Assembly: GCA_903907185.1 (NCBI GenBank)
Contig: CAIVND010000004.1
Location: 1 to 36,589 of the forward strand
Source: an uncultured Acidimicrobiaceae bacterium
Lineage (GTDB): Bacteria > Actinomycetota > Acidimicrobiia > Acidimicrobiales > Bog-793
Length of the DNA: 36,589 bases
Reading direction: 5' to 3'
Shown: in pieces, positions 9,201 to 18,213 of the stretch
Layout of the letters: each line of letters opens with the position of its first letter
How positions within the stretch are numbered: position 1 is the first letter of the stretch
Translations under genes and position numbers: made by a program
Notes under the pieces: model-generated
The model's database searches: none
Told to the model about the DNA's origin: nothing
Seen by the model: only the letters and a program-made list of their open reading frames with translations

Positions 9201-9311
9201 CGCTCCATGGAATGGTGCCGATAGTCTTGCAAAGTAATGGTTACCACTGACGCGCAATCGTTCGAATTTGCACGTCTGTCTCTCCTCAATCCCACGAGTC
9301 TCTAAAACCTG

Positions 9312-10217
9312 ATGACCATTGACAACGAGGAGATCACCGTCGCCGCAGACATCGGTGGCACCCATATGCGCTCGGCGCTTGTGACCGCGGCAGGCAAGAT
9401 CATTCACCGTGAGGAGCAACCAACTCCCCGCGATGCTACGACGACCGATGCGCTCACCGACCTCATCAGGTCAGTGGCAAACAACCGGCACAATCTCCTG
9501 GCCCCAACCACCGTCATCATCGGTCTGCCTGGCCAGGTTGATTACGCAGCGGGAAGGTTGCTGTCTGGCCCAAATCTGCCTCCAACATGGCATGCCCAGC
9601 TCTCCGAGCAACAGCTCACTAACAAGATTGGCCTTCCCGTACGGATCGCGAATGACGCGGACGTCGCGGCTGTCGGCGAGGCATACTTCGGCGCTGGCCG
9701 AGATCATCGCGACGTGGCGTACATCACGGTCTCCACCGGCATCGGAGCAGGACTGGTCTATAGCGGTCAACTCATTCGAGGCGCACGATCGCTTGCCGAA
9801 CTTGGCCACACCATCATCGACCGTGAGGCGGAGCGTGAGGATCTTCCTGCGACGCTCGAGGAGATCGCCGCTGGATCGGGAATGGCACGTATGGCAAGTG
9901 CCGCTGGACTTGGCTCGATCACTGGCGAGAAGATCGATGAGCTCAAACAAAAGGGCGACGAGCGGGCGACCAAGATCTGGAGCGATTCAGTATTTGCCAC
10001 CGCAATCGGCATTACGAACTTGATCACCTGCTTTTCGCCGGAACTCGTTGTACTTGGCGGAGGAATTGGTCTACAGCAGGAGTATTTCGCTGCGCTCACC
10101 AAGGCGATCGAGCACATGTGTATTGCTCACCCGCCCGCGATCCCAATGGTTCAGGCGGTTCTCGGCGATAACGCCGGGCTCATTGGCTGTGCCCGTTGGC
10201 TCGCAGCCACACTTTAG
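9312..10217 (+). CDS. ROK family sugar kinase (probable glucokinase) lacking the zinc-cysteine motif
   Basis: 301 residues. The N-terminal phosphate loop is AADIGGTHMRSAL. NDADVAAVGEA contains the catalytic aspartate, and STGIGAGLVYSGQLIRGA is the ROK signature region. AELGHTIID has the conserved Glu-x-x-His. VVLGGGIG and the C-terminal LGDNAGLIGCARW complete the actin-like ATPase fold. The zinc motif CxCGxxGCxE that normally follows the GH motif is absent: the segment DREAEREDLPATLEEIAAGSG has no cysteine. The likely role is ATP-dependent phosphorylation of glucose released by the neighbouring glucan enzymes. There is no clear Shine-Dalgarno sequence before ATG 9312. Confidence 0.85.
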   Translation: MTIDNEEITVAADIGGTHMRSALVTAAGKIIHREEQPTPRDATTTDALTDLIRSVANNRHNLLAPTTVIIGLPGQVDYAAGRLLSGPNLPPTWHAQLSEQQLTNKIGLPVRIANDADVAAVGEAYFGAGRDHRDVAYITVSTGIGAGLVYSGQLIRGARSLAELGHTIIDREAEREDLPATLEEIAAGSGMARMASAAGLGSITGEKIDELKQKGDERATKIWSDSVFATAIGITNLITCFSPELVVLGGGIGLQQEYFAALTKAIEHMCIAHPPAIPMVQAVLGDNAGLIGCARWLAATL

Positions 10218-10238
10218 ATCCCAAAGAGAGGAAGACCC

Positions 10239-12413
10239 GTGGAGGTTTCAGTCGGGCCACCAGTCATATCGACGCACTTTGACGATGAGGTCGCGATCTG
10301 CGAGCTCTCTGCGGAGATCTCTGGCACAAAGGAACAGGGCTACTTCGTCGACGACACCCGCTTGGTCTCGGGTTACCGGCTCAAGCTTGGCGGCGATCGG
10401 CCCGTACTCCTCAACAGCGCAGCGGTAGACCATCACTCCTCACGTTCGGAGTTCACCAACCCGGAACTCGTAGGAAGTGACGGCAATCAGATCGCTCAAA
10501 ACAGCATGCACCTTCGGCTTGATCGGTGCATCGGTCCCGGAATGCATGAAGATTATGACCTGACGAACAACGGACGGATACCCGTCGTCATCGACCTCGA
10601 GGTAAGTATCGAGTCGGACTTTGCCGACCTATTTGATGTCAAAGGACACCGCCGCATCCGAAGAGGATCCATACGGAGCGACTGGGACGAGAAACGACTC
10701 CGGCTCACGACGAACTACCTCAATCAGACCTTTGCACGATCGCTCATCATCGAGGTCAACACAAACGACTCACCTCCCGAGTTCGCCAACGGCGGTCTCC
10801 TCTTTCGGATCAATCTCACACCAGGCGACACCTGGCACACCTGCCTGCACTGGGTACCGATCATCGATGGAATCGAACGCACGGTCACTCGGCCCTGCCA
10901 CGACCTGTTAAAGCCAACCTCGATCAGTGAGGTGAGTGGTCAGCAGTGGATAGATCAAGCAACGACCTTTGATACGTCCGATCCCGGTGTCAACCAGGCA
11001 GTCCGTCAAGCAACCGATGACCTCGCCGGACTTCGGCTCTATCACCATGACGAACTCGCTGCCCCCGGGTCCGCCATGCATGACATCGAATCGTGGGTAC
11101 CTGCGGCCGGAATCCCGTGGTTCGTCAGCCTCTTTGGCAGAGATGCGCTCATCGTCGCGCTGCAAACACCCGCGCTGTCGCCCAGGTTCGCTCTCGGAAG
11201 CCTTCGCGCTCTGGCCGCGCTCCAAGCAGACTCCTACGACGACAGTCGAGATATGCAGCCCGGCAAGATCGAACATGAGGTGCGTCATGGCGAGCTCGCC
11301 GCACTCAAACTCATCCCGCACACTCCTTACTACGGAGCACACGAGACCACCTCACTCTTTGTACTCGTTGCAGCGCGCGCCTGGCGTTGGCATGGCGACC
11401 GGCGCTCGATCGATGCCATACGGCCACATGTCGAGCGAGCACTGTCGTGGATCGACACCGATGGTGACCTTGATGGCGACGGTCTGCAGGAGTACCAGAC
11501 CCGTGCACCAAATGGCTACCTCGACCAAGGTTGGAAGGATGCCGGAGACGCGATTGTAATGAGCGATGGATCGCCTGCAAAACTCCCGATCGCACTCTGT
11601 GAGCATCAGGCGATCGTGGTTGCTGCGAAACGCGCCTGGGCGGATGTCCTTGAAGAAGTTTACGAAGAGACGAAGATCGCGAGCCGCCTTCGCAGCGAGG
11701 CAGATCGGTTGCTCAATCAGATTGAGGAGCGTTTTTGGTGGGAGTCCGAGGGCACCTACTACCTCGGTCTCGACGGCGATAAGCGACCGATCGACTCCGT
11801 TGCCTCCAATGCGGGACACCTTCTCTGGTTGATCGATATCGATCCCGACCGGGCCGGGCGCGTCGTGAAGCGGATGATGGCGGATGATATGTGGAGTGGA
11901 TGGGGAATCCGCACCCTTTCGTCTGATCATGTCGCCTACGATCCGCTCTCCTACCAGCGTGGGTCGGTGTGGCCACATGACAACGCAATCGCTGCGGCAG
12001 GGTTTCAAAACTATGGATACGGGGTGGAGGCAGCCAAAGTAGCTTCCGGCATCTTCGACGCCACTGCGAAGTTTGCCTCACTTCGACTACCCGAACTCTT
12101 TGCCGGATTTACCCGTGATCCAGGCGCATTTCCCGTGCAGTACCTCGGAGCGAACGTGCCGCAGGCGTGGTCCTCTGGAGCGATCATTCACCTTGTCTCT
12201 ACGCTCATCGGCCTTGATGCTGACGCTCAGAGAAACGCAATTTTCCTTAGGCCGGCACTGCCTGTTTGGATGTCGGAGGTGACTGTCCACAAGCTCCGGG
12301 TAGGACAGTCATCTGTCGATCTTCGCGTTGTGCGCGACGCGAAGGGCAACCACGAGGTCGAGATCCTGGCAAACGATGGCGACCTTTCGGTGAAGATCGT
12401 CAACGAGCGATAG
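10239..12413 (+). CDS. Glycogen debranching enzyme-like amylo-alpha-1,6-glucosidase
   Basis: 724 residues from a GTG start, with GAGAGGAAG just upstream. Residues about 20-220 form the GDE_N_bis type N-terminal domain (GYFVDDTRLVSGYRL). From about 270 an (alpha/alpha)6 barrel shows the usual family blocks: IPWFVSLFGRDALIVALQT, GKIEHEVRHGELA, DQGWKDAGDAIVMSDGSPAKLPIALCEHQA and RGSVWPHDNAIAAAGF. Proteins of this type remove alpha-1,6 branch glucose from glycogen or act on related oligosaccharides. The gene starts 21 bp after the ROK kinase and is read in the same direction, so free glucose it releases could be phosphorylated by its neighbour. Exact substrate specificity is not visible. Confidence 0.87.
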   Translation: MEVSVGPPVISTHFDDEVAICELSAEISGTKEQGYFVDDTRLVSGYRLKLGGDRPVLLNSAAVDHHSSRSEFTNPELVGSDGNQIAQNSMHLRLDRCIGPGMHEDYDLTNNGRIPVVIDLEVSIESDFADLFDVKGHRRIRRGSIRSDWDEKRLRLTTNYLNQTFARSLIIEVNTNDSPPEFANGGLLFRINLTPGDTWHTCLHWVPIIDGIERTVTRPCHDLLKPTSISEVSGQQWIDQATTFDTSDPGVNQAVRQATDDLAGLRLYHHDELAAPGSAMHDIESWVPAAGIPWFVSLFGRDALIVALQTPALSPRFALGSLRALAALQADSYDDSRDMQPGKIEHEVRHGELAALKLIPHTPYYGAHETTSLFVLVAARAWRWHGDRRSIDAIRPHVERALSWIDTDGDLDGDGLQEYQTRAPNGYLDQGWKDAGDAIVMSDGSPAKLPIALCEHQAIVVAAKRAWADVLEEVYEETKIASRLRSEADRLLNQIEERFWWESEGTYYLGLDGDKRPIDSVASNAGHLLWLIDIDPDRAGRVVKRMMADDMWSGWGIRTLSSDHVAYDPLSYQRGSVWPHDNAIAAAGFQNYGYGVEAAKVASGIFDATAKFASLRLPELFAGFTRDPGAFPVQYLGANVPQAWSSGAIIHLVSTLIGLDADAQRNAIFLRPALPVWMSEVTVHKLRVGQSSVDLRVVRDAKGNHEVEILANDGDLSVKIVNER

Positions 12414-12645
12414 CGAAATGGCGACAGGCGCGAGCACAACGTATCCACAGGAAGAGTCCTCCTATCTGCTTGAGACATCAAAATTTAACCATCGCCGATG
12501 ACGCAATACTGGGGTGTCGCTGTTACCGTCGAAGATAGGCAAGATCAGTGCATTCGTCCTGAAGGGCAGCCACAGCGCGCAGTATTCCATTAGAGGGTGT
12601 CATCCGCATCACCCGTCAGAGATCAACGAGAACAAGGGGAGATAG
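12414..12645. promoter_or_regulatory. Intergenic region between the glucan block and the pentose-phosphate block
   Basis: 232 bp without a convincing ORF. I see no strong terminator hairpin. GGGGAG at about 12636-12641 is the ribosome site for transaldolase. The gap separates two same-strand gene blocks and is the natural place for a promoter, but no -35/-10 pair stands out clearly. Confidence 0.3.
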
Positions 12646-13713
12646 ATGAGTTCAACCCAAAAACTGCACGACCTTGGACAGAGTCTTTGGCTCGACAACA
12701 TCACCAGAGCAATGCTCGATGATGGACAGCTCCAGCGGTACATCGACACGTACTCGGTAACCGGACTGACCTCAAATCCCTCGATCTTTGATGCTGCCAT
12801 CGCAAGCGGCCTCTATGACGGGGAGATCGCCTCGCTGGCAAAGCAGGGGATCGTTGGAGAGGATCTCTTTTTTACGTTGGCGATCGAGGATCTCCAACGG
12901 GCGGCGGACCTGTTTGCCCCGGTCCATGAGCGTACCGATGGGGTCGATGGCTGGGTATCTCTCGAGGTCTCACCTCTCCTCGCGTATGACACCGATAAGA
13001 CCGTGGAGTGGGCAAAGGAGCTTCATGGCCGTGCTCGGCGCTCAAATTTGTTCATCAAGATCCCTGGCACACCTGAGGGACTCCCCGCCATCGAGGAGTG
13101 CATCGCATCGGGCGTTCCCATCAACGTCACTCTGCTCTTTGATGTCGATCAGTACGTTGCCTGCTTTGAGGCCTACCTCCGTGGCGTCGAGCGACGTATC
13201 GCTGCTGGACTGAATCCCGCGGTCTCTTCGGTTGCCTCGCTCTTCATCTCCCGGTGGGACGCGGCGATCGCGACAAAGGTGCCAGAGGAGCTTCAAAATG
13301 AGCTCGGACTCACGGTAAGCCTTGAGGCATACCGGACCTACTGCGAGATCATGAGTTCGGAACGCTTTCAGCGGGTCGCGAATAGTGGCGCACGCATGCA
13401 GCGCCTCCTGTGGGCGAGCACCAAGACCAAAGATCCCAAGGCCTCGGACACGCTCTATATCAAAGGGCTTGCCTCGCCCTTTACGATCAACACGATGCCC
13501 GACTCAACGATTGAGGCGTTCTTTGATCACGGTGAGATCGGTGCGTCGCTTCCCACAGATGGTGGCGACTATCTGGAACGAAAAGAGAAGTTTGCGGCAG
13601 CCGGGATCGATATCAGCGCTCTTGGCAAGCAACTTCAAAAAGATGGGGCGCAAGCCTTTGTGAAGTCCTGGACGGAGCTGCTCGCAAAGATCGAAGCGGC
13701 AGCCGCAAAGTAA
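12646..13713 (+). CDS. tal: Transaldolase
   Basis: 355 residues, the length of the long actinobacterial/cyanobacterial transaldolase subfamily. Key blocks are LGQSLWLDNITRAML, VTGLTSNPSIFDAAI, VSLEVSPLLAYDT and the Schiff-base lysine Lys138 in NLFIKIPGT. INVTLLFDVDQY and VASLFISRWD follow, with LLWASTKTKDP in the C-terminal half. It transfers dihydroxyacetone units between sedoheptulose 7-phosphate and glyceraldehyde 3-phosphate in the non-oxidative pentose phosphate pathway. The next gene, pgi, follows after 21 bp, suggesting one transcript for tal-pgi-gnd-pgl. Confidence 0.96.
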   Translation: MSSTQKLHDLGQSLWLDNITRAMLDDGQLQRYIDTYSVTGLTSNPSIFDAAIASGLYDGEIASLAKQGIVGEDLFFTLAIEDLQRAADLFAPVHERTDGVDGWVSLEVSPLLAYDTDKTVEWAKELHGRARRSNLFIKIPGTPEGLPAIEECIASGVPINVTLLFDVDQYVACFEAYLRGVERRIAAGLNPAVSSVASLFISRWDAAIATKVPEELQNELGLTVSLEAYRTYCEIMSSERFQRVANSGARMQRLLWASTKTKDPKASDTLYIKGLASPFTINTMPDSTIEAFFDHGEIGASLPTDGGDYLERKEKFAAAGIDISALGKQLQKDGAQAFVKSWTELLAKIEAAAAK

Positions 13714-13734
13714 CGAAATGAGCAAGAATTAGAG

Positions 13735-15381
13735 ATGCCATTCACTCCGCTACGCCAACGATCTTCATGGAGAGCTCTTACCGCCCATCACCGTGAGCTC
13801 GCATCAATACATCTGCGAGAGCTGTTCTCCACAGATGCCAACCGTGGCGAGCGACTGACTGTGGAGGCTGCTGGTCTGTACCTCGATTACTCCAAGAATC
13901 GAATTACCGATGAGACGATGCGACTTCTTTTCAATCTCGCGAATGAGTCTGGAGTTCCCGTACGACGCGATCAGATGTTCAAAGGCGTGCATATCAACGT
14001 CTCGGAGAACCGCGCCGACCTGAGCTTCGCTCTTCGCATGCCAAAGGACTCTTCGGTCATCCTTGATGGAGTTGACGTCGTGGCACAGGTGCACGGAGTG
14101 CTGGATCAGATGACAAAGTTTTCCAACAGCATCCGATCTGGCGAATGGCGGGGCGAGACCGGACTGCCGATAAAGAACATCATCAACATCGGGATCGGTG
14201 GATCAGATCTCGGCCCCGTGATGGCCTATGAGGCGCTCCGTCACTACTCACGACGCGACCTGACCTTTCGTTTTGTCTCAAACGTCGATTCGACCGATCT
14301 CGCCGAGGCCCTCCGTGATCTTGACCCGGCAGAGACACTCTTTATCGTCTCCTCAAAGACCTTCTCGACACTTGAGACCTTGACCAACGCTCAATCTGCC
14401 CGAGAATGGATCGTTGGATCACTCGGCGAGGAGTCGGTCGCCAAACACTTTGTTGCAGTATCGACTCACGAGGATCGGGTACGCGAGTTTGGCATCGAGA
14501 GCACGAACATGTTCGGATTTTGGGACTGGGTCGGTGGCCGCTACTCGATGGATTCAGCGATTGGACTCTCCACCATGGTGGCGATTGGACCAGAAAATTT
14601 CATGGAGATGTTGGCGGGCTTCCATGAGATGGACGAGCACTTTCGCACCACACCGATCGAACGGAACTTGCCCGTCATTATGGGCATGTTGGCCGTCTGG
14701 TATCGCAACTTCTTTGAGTTCCCAACCGCAGGCGTTATGCCCTACGACCAGTACTTAAAGCGCCTGCCCGCCTATCTCCAACAGCTCACAATGGAGTCGA
14801 ATGGGAAACATGTCACCAACGAGGGTGACCGAGTGGACTACGACACCAGCGCCATCTACTGGGGCGAGCCCGGTACAAACGGACAGCACAGCTTCTACCA
14901 ACTGATCCATCAGGGAACGACGATCATCCCACTCGATTTAATCTGCTTTGCAAACAGCCTCAACCCGCTCGGTGAGCACCACGACATCCTTTCGTCAAAT
15001 GTCTTCGCACAGGCCCAAGCGCTTGCCTTTGGCAAGACTGCAGACGAGGTCCACGCCGATGGGAGTCTGGAAGACATCGTCGCCAACCGAGTGATGGAGG
15101 GGAACCGACCGACGAACGTGCTCCTTGCCGAGGTGCTCACACCGCGCATCCTTGGGGCACTTGTCGCACTTTATGAGCACTCGGTCTTTGTTCAGGGCAC
15201 TGTCTGGGGTATCGATTCATTCGATCAGTGGGGGGTCGAACTCGGCAAGATCCTCGCCGCAAAGATCACCCCTGAACTTCTCAGCGAATCTGAGCCAACA
15301 CTCGATCACGACTCATCGACATCAACGCTGATCCGCCGATATCGCACCCTCAAAAAAAATGGAGAACACTATGGCAACTGA
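13735..15381 (+). CDS. pgi: Glucose-6-phosphate isomerase
   Basis: 548 residues, the full length of the classical PGI family. Motifs include LYLDYSKNRIT, INIGIGGSDLGPVM, the phosphate-binding SSKTFSTLET, FGFWDWVGGRYS, QLTMESNGKHV (catalytic glutamate) and the histidine and lysine regions NGQHSFYQLIHQGT and FDQWGVELGK. It interconverts glucose 6-phosphate and fructose 6-phosphate in the cytoplasm. The 3' end overlaps the start of gnd by 11 bp, so the two are probably translationally coupled. No strong ribosome site precedes ATG 13735. Confidence 0.97.
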   Translation: MPFTPLRQRSSWRALTAHHRELASIHLRELFSTDANRGERLTVEAAGLYLDYSKNRITDETMRLLFNLANESGVPVRRDQMFKGVHINVSENRADLSFALRMPKDSSVILDGVDVVAQVHGVLDQMTKFSNSIRSGEWRGETGLPIKNIINIGIGGSDLGPVMAYEALRHYSRRDLTFRFVSNVDSTDLAEALRDLDPAETLFIVSSKTFSTLETLTNAQSAREWIVGSLGEESVAKHFVAVSTHEDRVREFGIESTNMFGFWDWVGGRYSMDSAIGLSTMVAIGPENFMEMLAGFHEMDEHFRTTPIERNLPVIMGMLAVWYRNFFEFPTAGVMPYDQYLKRLPAYLQQLTMESNGKHVTNEGDRVDYDTSAIYWGEPGTNGQHSFYQLIHQGTTIIPLDLICFANSLNPLGEHHDILSSNVFAQAQALAFGKTADEVHADGSLEDIVANRVMEGNRPTNVLLAEVLTPRILGALVALYEHSVFVQGTVWGIDSFDQWGVELGKILAAKITPELLSESEPTLDHDSSTSTLIRRYRTLKKNGEHYGN

Positions 15382-16402
15382 TCACCCGATGCAGCTGGCG
15401 ATGGTTGGCCTTGGAAGAATGGGCGCAAACATCGTTCGACGCCTAATGCGCGACGGACACCAATGCGTGGTCTACGACATCAATACCCAGGCAGTGAAGG
15501 ATCTCGAGAAGGAGGGCGCGGTCGGAGCAAGTTCACTGGAAGAGCTGGTCGCAAAGCTCGAGCAACCCCGTGCCATCTGGCTCATGCTTCCCGCAGCATT
15601 TACCCAGGGCACCCTCGATGATCTCGTTCCGCACCTTGCACCCGAAGACGTGGTGATCGATGGGGGCAACTCCTACTACCGTGACGACATAACACGTGCT
15701 CAACAGCTAGAAAAGAATGTCCTCCACTATGTCGATTGTGGAACGAGTGGTGGCGTGTGGGGTCTTGAGCGTGGATACAGTCTGATGATCGGTGGAGAGG
15801 ACGATGTGGTCACCCGCCTCGATCCCATCTTCAAGTCCATTGCGCCGGGAGTCGGCGGGGTTGAACCCACTCCGGGTAGGACACGCACGACTGGCACCGC
15901 ACCCGAGGGCTACCTGCACTGTGGGCCAAATGGCGCTGGCCACTTCGTCAAAATGGTGCACAACGGGATCGAATACGGGATGATGGCCTCCATCGCTGAG
16001 GGACTCAGCATCATCAAGCACGCGAATGTCGGCAAACTCACTCAACAGGGTGATGCCGAGACGGCTCCACTACGCGAGCCAGAGGTCTACGCCTACGACA
16101 TCGATCTTCCCGAGGTTGCCGAGGTGTGGCGTCATGGATCGGTCGTTGGATCGTGGCTACTCGATCTCACGGCAGATGCTCTTGCTCGTTCGCCCGAGCT
16201 TTCGGACTTTAGTGGTCGCGTATCGGACTCCGGCGAGGGCCGCTGGACAGTACAGGCAGCGATCGACGAATCCGTGCCAGCACCGGTAATCAGTGCAGCG
16301 CTATGGCAGCGTTATGAATCACGTGGTGAGGGTGGATTTACCGCGAAGGTACTCTCCGCGATGCGCTCCGAGTTCGGTGGTCACGTCGAGAAACAGTTCT
16401 AG
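15371..16402 (+). CDS. gnd: 6-phosphogluconate dehydrogenase, decarboxylating (short GndA type)
   Basis: 343 residues from ATG 15371. This start has GGAG at 15361-15364. An in-frame ATG at 15359 would add four residues but lacks a ribosome site. The Rossmann motif is VGLGRMGANIVRRL. VIDGGNSYYRDD, DCGTSGGVWGLERGYSLMIGG and the catalytic GPNGAGHFVKMVHNGIEYGMM are typical. At about 340 residues it belongs to the short class, which lacks the long C-terminal extension of the 470-residue enzymes. Some short-class members prefer NAD. The product is ribulose 5-phosphate plus CO2. It overlaps pgi and precedes pgl by one base. Confidence 0.93.
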   Translation: MATDHPMQLAMVGLGRMGANIVRRLMRDGHQCVVYDINTQAVKDLEKEGAVGASSLEELVAKLEQPRAIWLMLPAAFTQGTLDDLVPHLAPEDVVIDGGNSYYRDDITRAQQLEKNVLHYVDCGTSGGVWGLERGYSLMIGGEDDVVTRLDPIFKSIAPGVGGVEPTPGRTRTTGTAPEGYLHCGPNGAGHFVKMVHNGIEYGMMASIAEGLSIIKHANVGKLTQQGDAETAPLREPEVYAYDIDLPEVAEVWRHGSVVGSWLLDLTADALARSPELSDFSGRVSDSGEGRWTVQAAIDESVPAPVISAALWQRYESRGEGGFTAKVLSAMRSEFGGHVEKQF

Positions 16403-16403
16403 C

Positions 16404-17060
16404 ATGCACCACGAATTGCAGCGGTTCGACGACGCACACGCACTCGCCGAACATGCCGCGCAGTTCGTTGTCAAACGTGCCCAACTCGCATCACAACGGG
16501 GAAAGACCTTTCACTTCGCCGTCAGTGGTGGTTCGACTCCTTGGGCGATGTTTGCCAAGCTCACCACTCTCGATGTCCCGTGGGAGAGTTTTGTCATCTA
16601 CCAGGTCGACGAACGGATCGCGCCGATTGGCGATCCCGATCGGAACCTCACTCATCTTGCAAGCAGCCTGAGTACTGTGCAGGTCACGATCCAACCGATG
16701 CCGGTCAACGACAGCGACCTCGCAGTCGCGACTAAAAACTATGGCAACCTGCTGCCATCGCGGTTCGACCTTATTCATCTTGGTCTTGGTCCAGATGGTC
16801 ACACCGCATCGCTCGTACCGGGCGATGCGGTGCTCGATATCACTGACCGCCCTGTCGCAACCACAGGAATCTATGACGGTCACCAGCGGATGACCCTCAC
16901 CTATCCCGCGCTCGAACGGGCCGACGAGATCCTTTGGCTGATCTCGGGTGCCGACAAACGCAGGGCGCTCGGGCAGCTCCTCAGCGGTGACCTCTCGATC
17001 CCCGCCGCGAGAGTCACGGCAGCTCACTCAACCATCATGGCTGACGCGGCGGCGATCTGA
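16404..17060 (+). CDS. pgl: 6-phosphogluconolactonase
   Basis: 218 residues from ATG 16404, one base after the gnd stop. The frame is open further upstream but only as a shadow inside gnd. The glucosamine-6-phosphate isomerase/lactonase fold shows FAVSGGSTPWAMF, IYQVDERIAPIGDPDRN and FDLIHLGLGPDGHTASLVPGD, the standard substrate-binding and catalytic blocks. It hydrolyses 6-phosphogluconolactone to 6-phosphogluconate. It is the last gene of the carbohydrate block. No gene for glucose-6-phosphate dehydrogenase, the enzyme that makes its substrate, lies between gnd and pgl, where actinobacteria often carry it. Confidence 0.93.
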   Translation: MHHELQRFDDAHALAEHAAQFVVKRAQLASQRGKTFHFAVSGGSTPWAMFAKLTTLDVPWESFVIYQVDERIAPIGDPDRNLTHLASSLSTVQVTIQPMPVNDSDLAVATKNYGNLLPSRFDLIHLGLGPDGHTASLVPGDAVLDITDRPVATTGIYDGHQRMTLTYPALERADEILWLISGADKRRALGQLLSGDLSIPAARVTAAHSTIMADAAAI

Positions 17061-17073
17061 AACCTGCACCACC

Positions 17074-17087
17074 AGCCCAATAGGGCT
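17074..17087. terminator. Small hairpin between convergent pgl and HPF-like gene
   Basis: AGCCC-AATA-GGGCT forms a 5-bp stem with a 4-base loop in the 33-bp gap between two convergent genes. There is no T run, so termination strength is doubtful. Confidence 0.3.
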
Positions 17088-17093
17088 CCCGTG

Positions 17094-17468
17094 TTAACGG
17101 ATCTGGTGGGCGCTTCCTTTGTGTGGCTCTCGACGAGATCTCTCCTCTTCAATCTCGCGAATCATCACCTTGCGAACATCGATCAATGCTGCCTCAATCT
17201 CGCGTTCTTGAGAGTGGGCAAGGAGAGGGTGCCAACCCGGCAGCCAAAGTTCGAGGGTGGTTCGCTGGTTTGGGGTATCGCGCTCTTTCACCGAGACACG
17301 AATATCCACCGACTCGGGCCGCCAATGAGCGAGATGGCGGTCGAGCGACGAAAGTACGTCGACGATATGGGGCTGATCGGCTGCATGAAATCCTGGGCCC
17401 AGCCGTAACTGCTCTTGAACAGTGCTGATCTCCTGCTCGATGGTGTTCACCTTGTCAATATCGCTCAT
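17094..17468 (-). CDS. HPF/RaiA-like (ribosome hibernation factor-type) protein
   Basis: 124 residues from ATG 17468. GGAGC at 17473-17477 (minus) is five bases away; a second ATG at 17471 is too close to it. The sequence VLSSLDRHLAHWRPESVDIRVSVKERD...RTTLELWLPGWHPLLAHSQEREIEAALIDVRKVMIREIE has the beta-alpha-beta-beta-beta-alpha look of the S30AE/HPF fold. A basic C-terminus ends in RREPHKGSAHQIR. Family members bind the small ribosomal subunit in stationary phase. The assignment is from fold-like pattern only. The long C-terminal dimerisation domain of actinobacterial long HPF is absent. It converges on pgl. Confidence 0.6.
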   Translation of the reverse strand: MSDIDKVNTIEQEISTVQEQLRLGPGFHAADQPHIVDVLSSLDRHLAHWRPESVDIRVSVKERDTPNQRTTLELWLPGWHPLLAHSQEREIEAALIDVRKVMIREIEEERSRREPHKGSAHQIR

Positions 17469-17745
17469 CATTGCTCCGATCTGTACAGCTATGCGGCAAC
17501 AATCGAAATGACCAAACGCATCCACTCTTGACGGGCCGAAACTGCAACGACACCGGGCCAGTCCGGGTGCGTACACCCTCCTCTCTCCTCAGGGTATCGC
17601 TCCCTCCTGAGAATCAGCCAATATCGCCACCCACCTCCGCCATGGCTGGCCGAACCAGTGCGAAGGGGTCATTCTTGCCTGGGTGAGCAATCTCAAGCGC
17701 AGGAATAACCCGTGAGCAATAGGCAGATCATCTGGCAATTGTCGA

Positions 17746-18213
17746 TTAGGGCCGAACGATGATGACCACCTGCCAAAGTTGAATTGCATTACAGGTTGCC
17801 TGACCGGGTGCAGGCGGTCCGCAGGCTGGATGCTGTGAGGTCAATCGAACTCGGCCACTACTGACCGCGAGGAAATTTTTTGCGGTAACGCCTCTGCTCA
17901 ACATCAGAGTGAGCGGAGCCACCCGCAAGATCCCTGGCCGAGAGAGCTGTATCGAACTCCATGGAGATCCAGTTCGCTGCCCAGTGCTGAGAAATACTGC
18001 AAGGCGTTCGCCCCGTTTTATACAGATCGTCTTACCATCTTGGCGGTTAGAGATCGACGCGCCATAGCCCGGACCACCACCAGCCGGGACCAGACATGAG
18101 GCAGATGCCTCCGGCTGTGCACTGGTAGATCCGCTCGTAACAACGACAAGCGCCCAGGCAAGGCCAATGACGAGAACACCGCCAATCAAGATTGCAATTT
18201 TCACCCTCGACAT
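17746..18213 (-). CDS. Secreted or membrane-anchored chagasin-like (I42-type) protein
   Basis: 155 residues. Residues 1-32 are a signal peptide or anchor (MSRVKIAILIGGVLVIGLAW, then SGSTSAQ). The mature part has GKTICIKRGERLAVFLSTGQ, GSPWSSIQLSRPGILRV, AKNFLAVSSGRVRLTSQHPAC and a final AIQLWQVVIIVRP strand. This order (G..l.v.L, a short w/s segment, f.A...G...L, then W.v.v.v) resembles the chagasin/I42 cysteine-protease-inhibitor fold, which many actinobacterial secreted proteins share. The inhibitor role is unproven. The ribosome site is a run of eight G residues (18219-18226, minus) five bases before the ATG. Confidence 0.6.
   Translation of the reverse strand: MSRVKIAILIGGVLVIGLAWALVVVTSGSTSAQPEASASCLVPAGGGPGYGASISNRQDGKTICIKRGERLAVFLSTGQRTGSPWSSIQLSRPGILRVAPLTLMLSRGVTAKNFLAVSSGRVRLTSQHPACGPPAPGQATCNAIQLWQVVIIVRP

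Noticed and set aside
17589..17789. 66-codon minus-strand ORF after the chagasin-like gene
   Set aside because: It overlaps the end of that gene in another frame, has no ribosome site, and shows no recognisable pattern.
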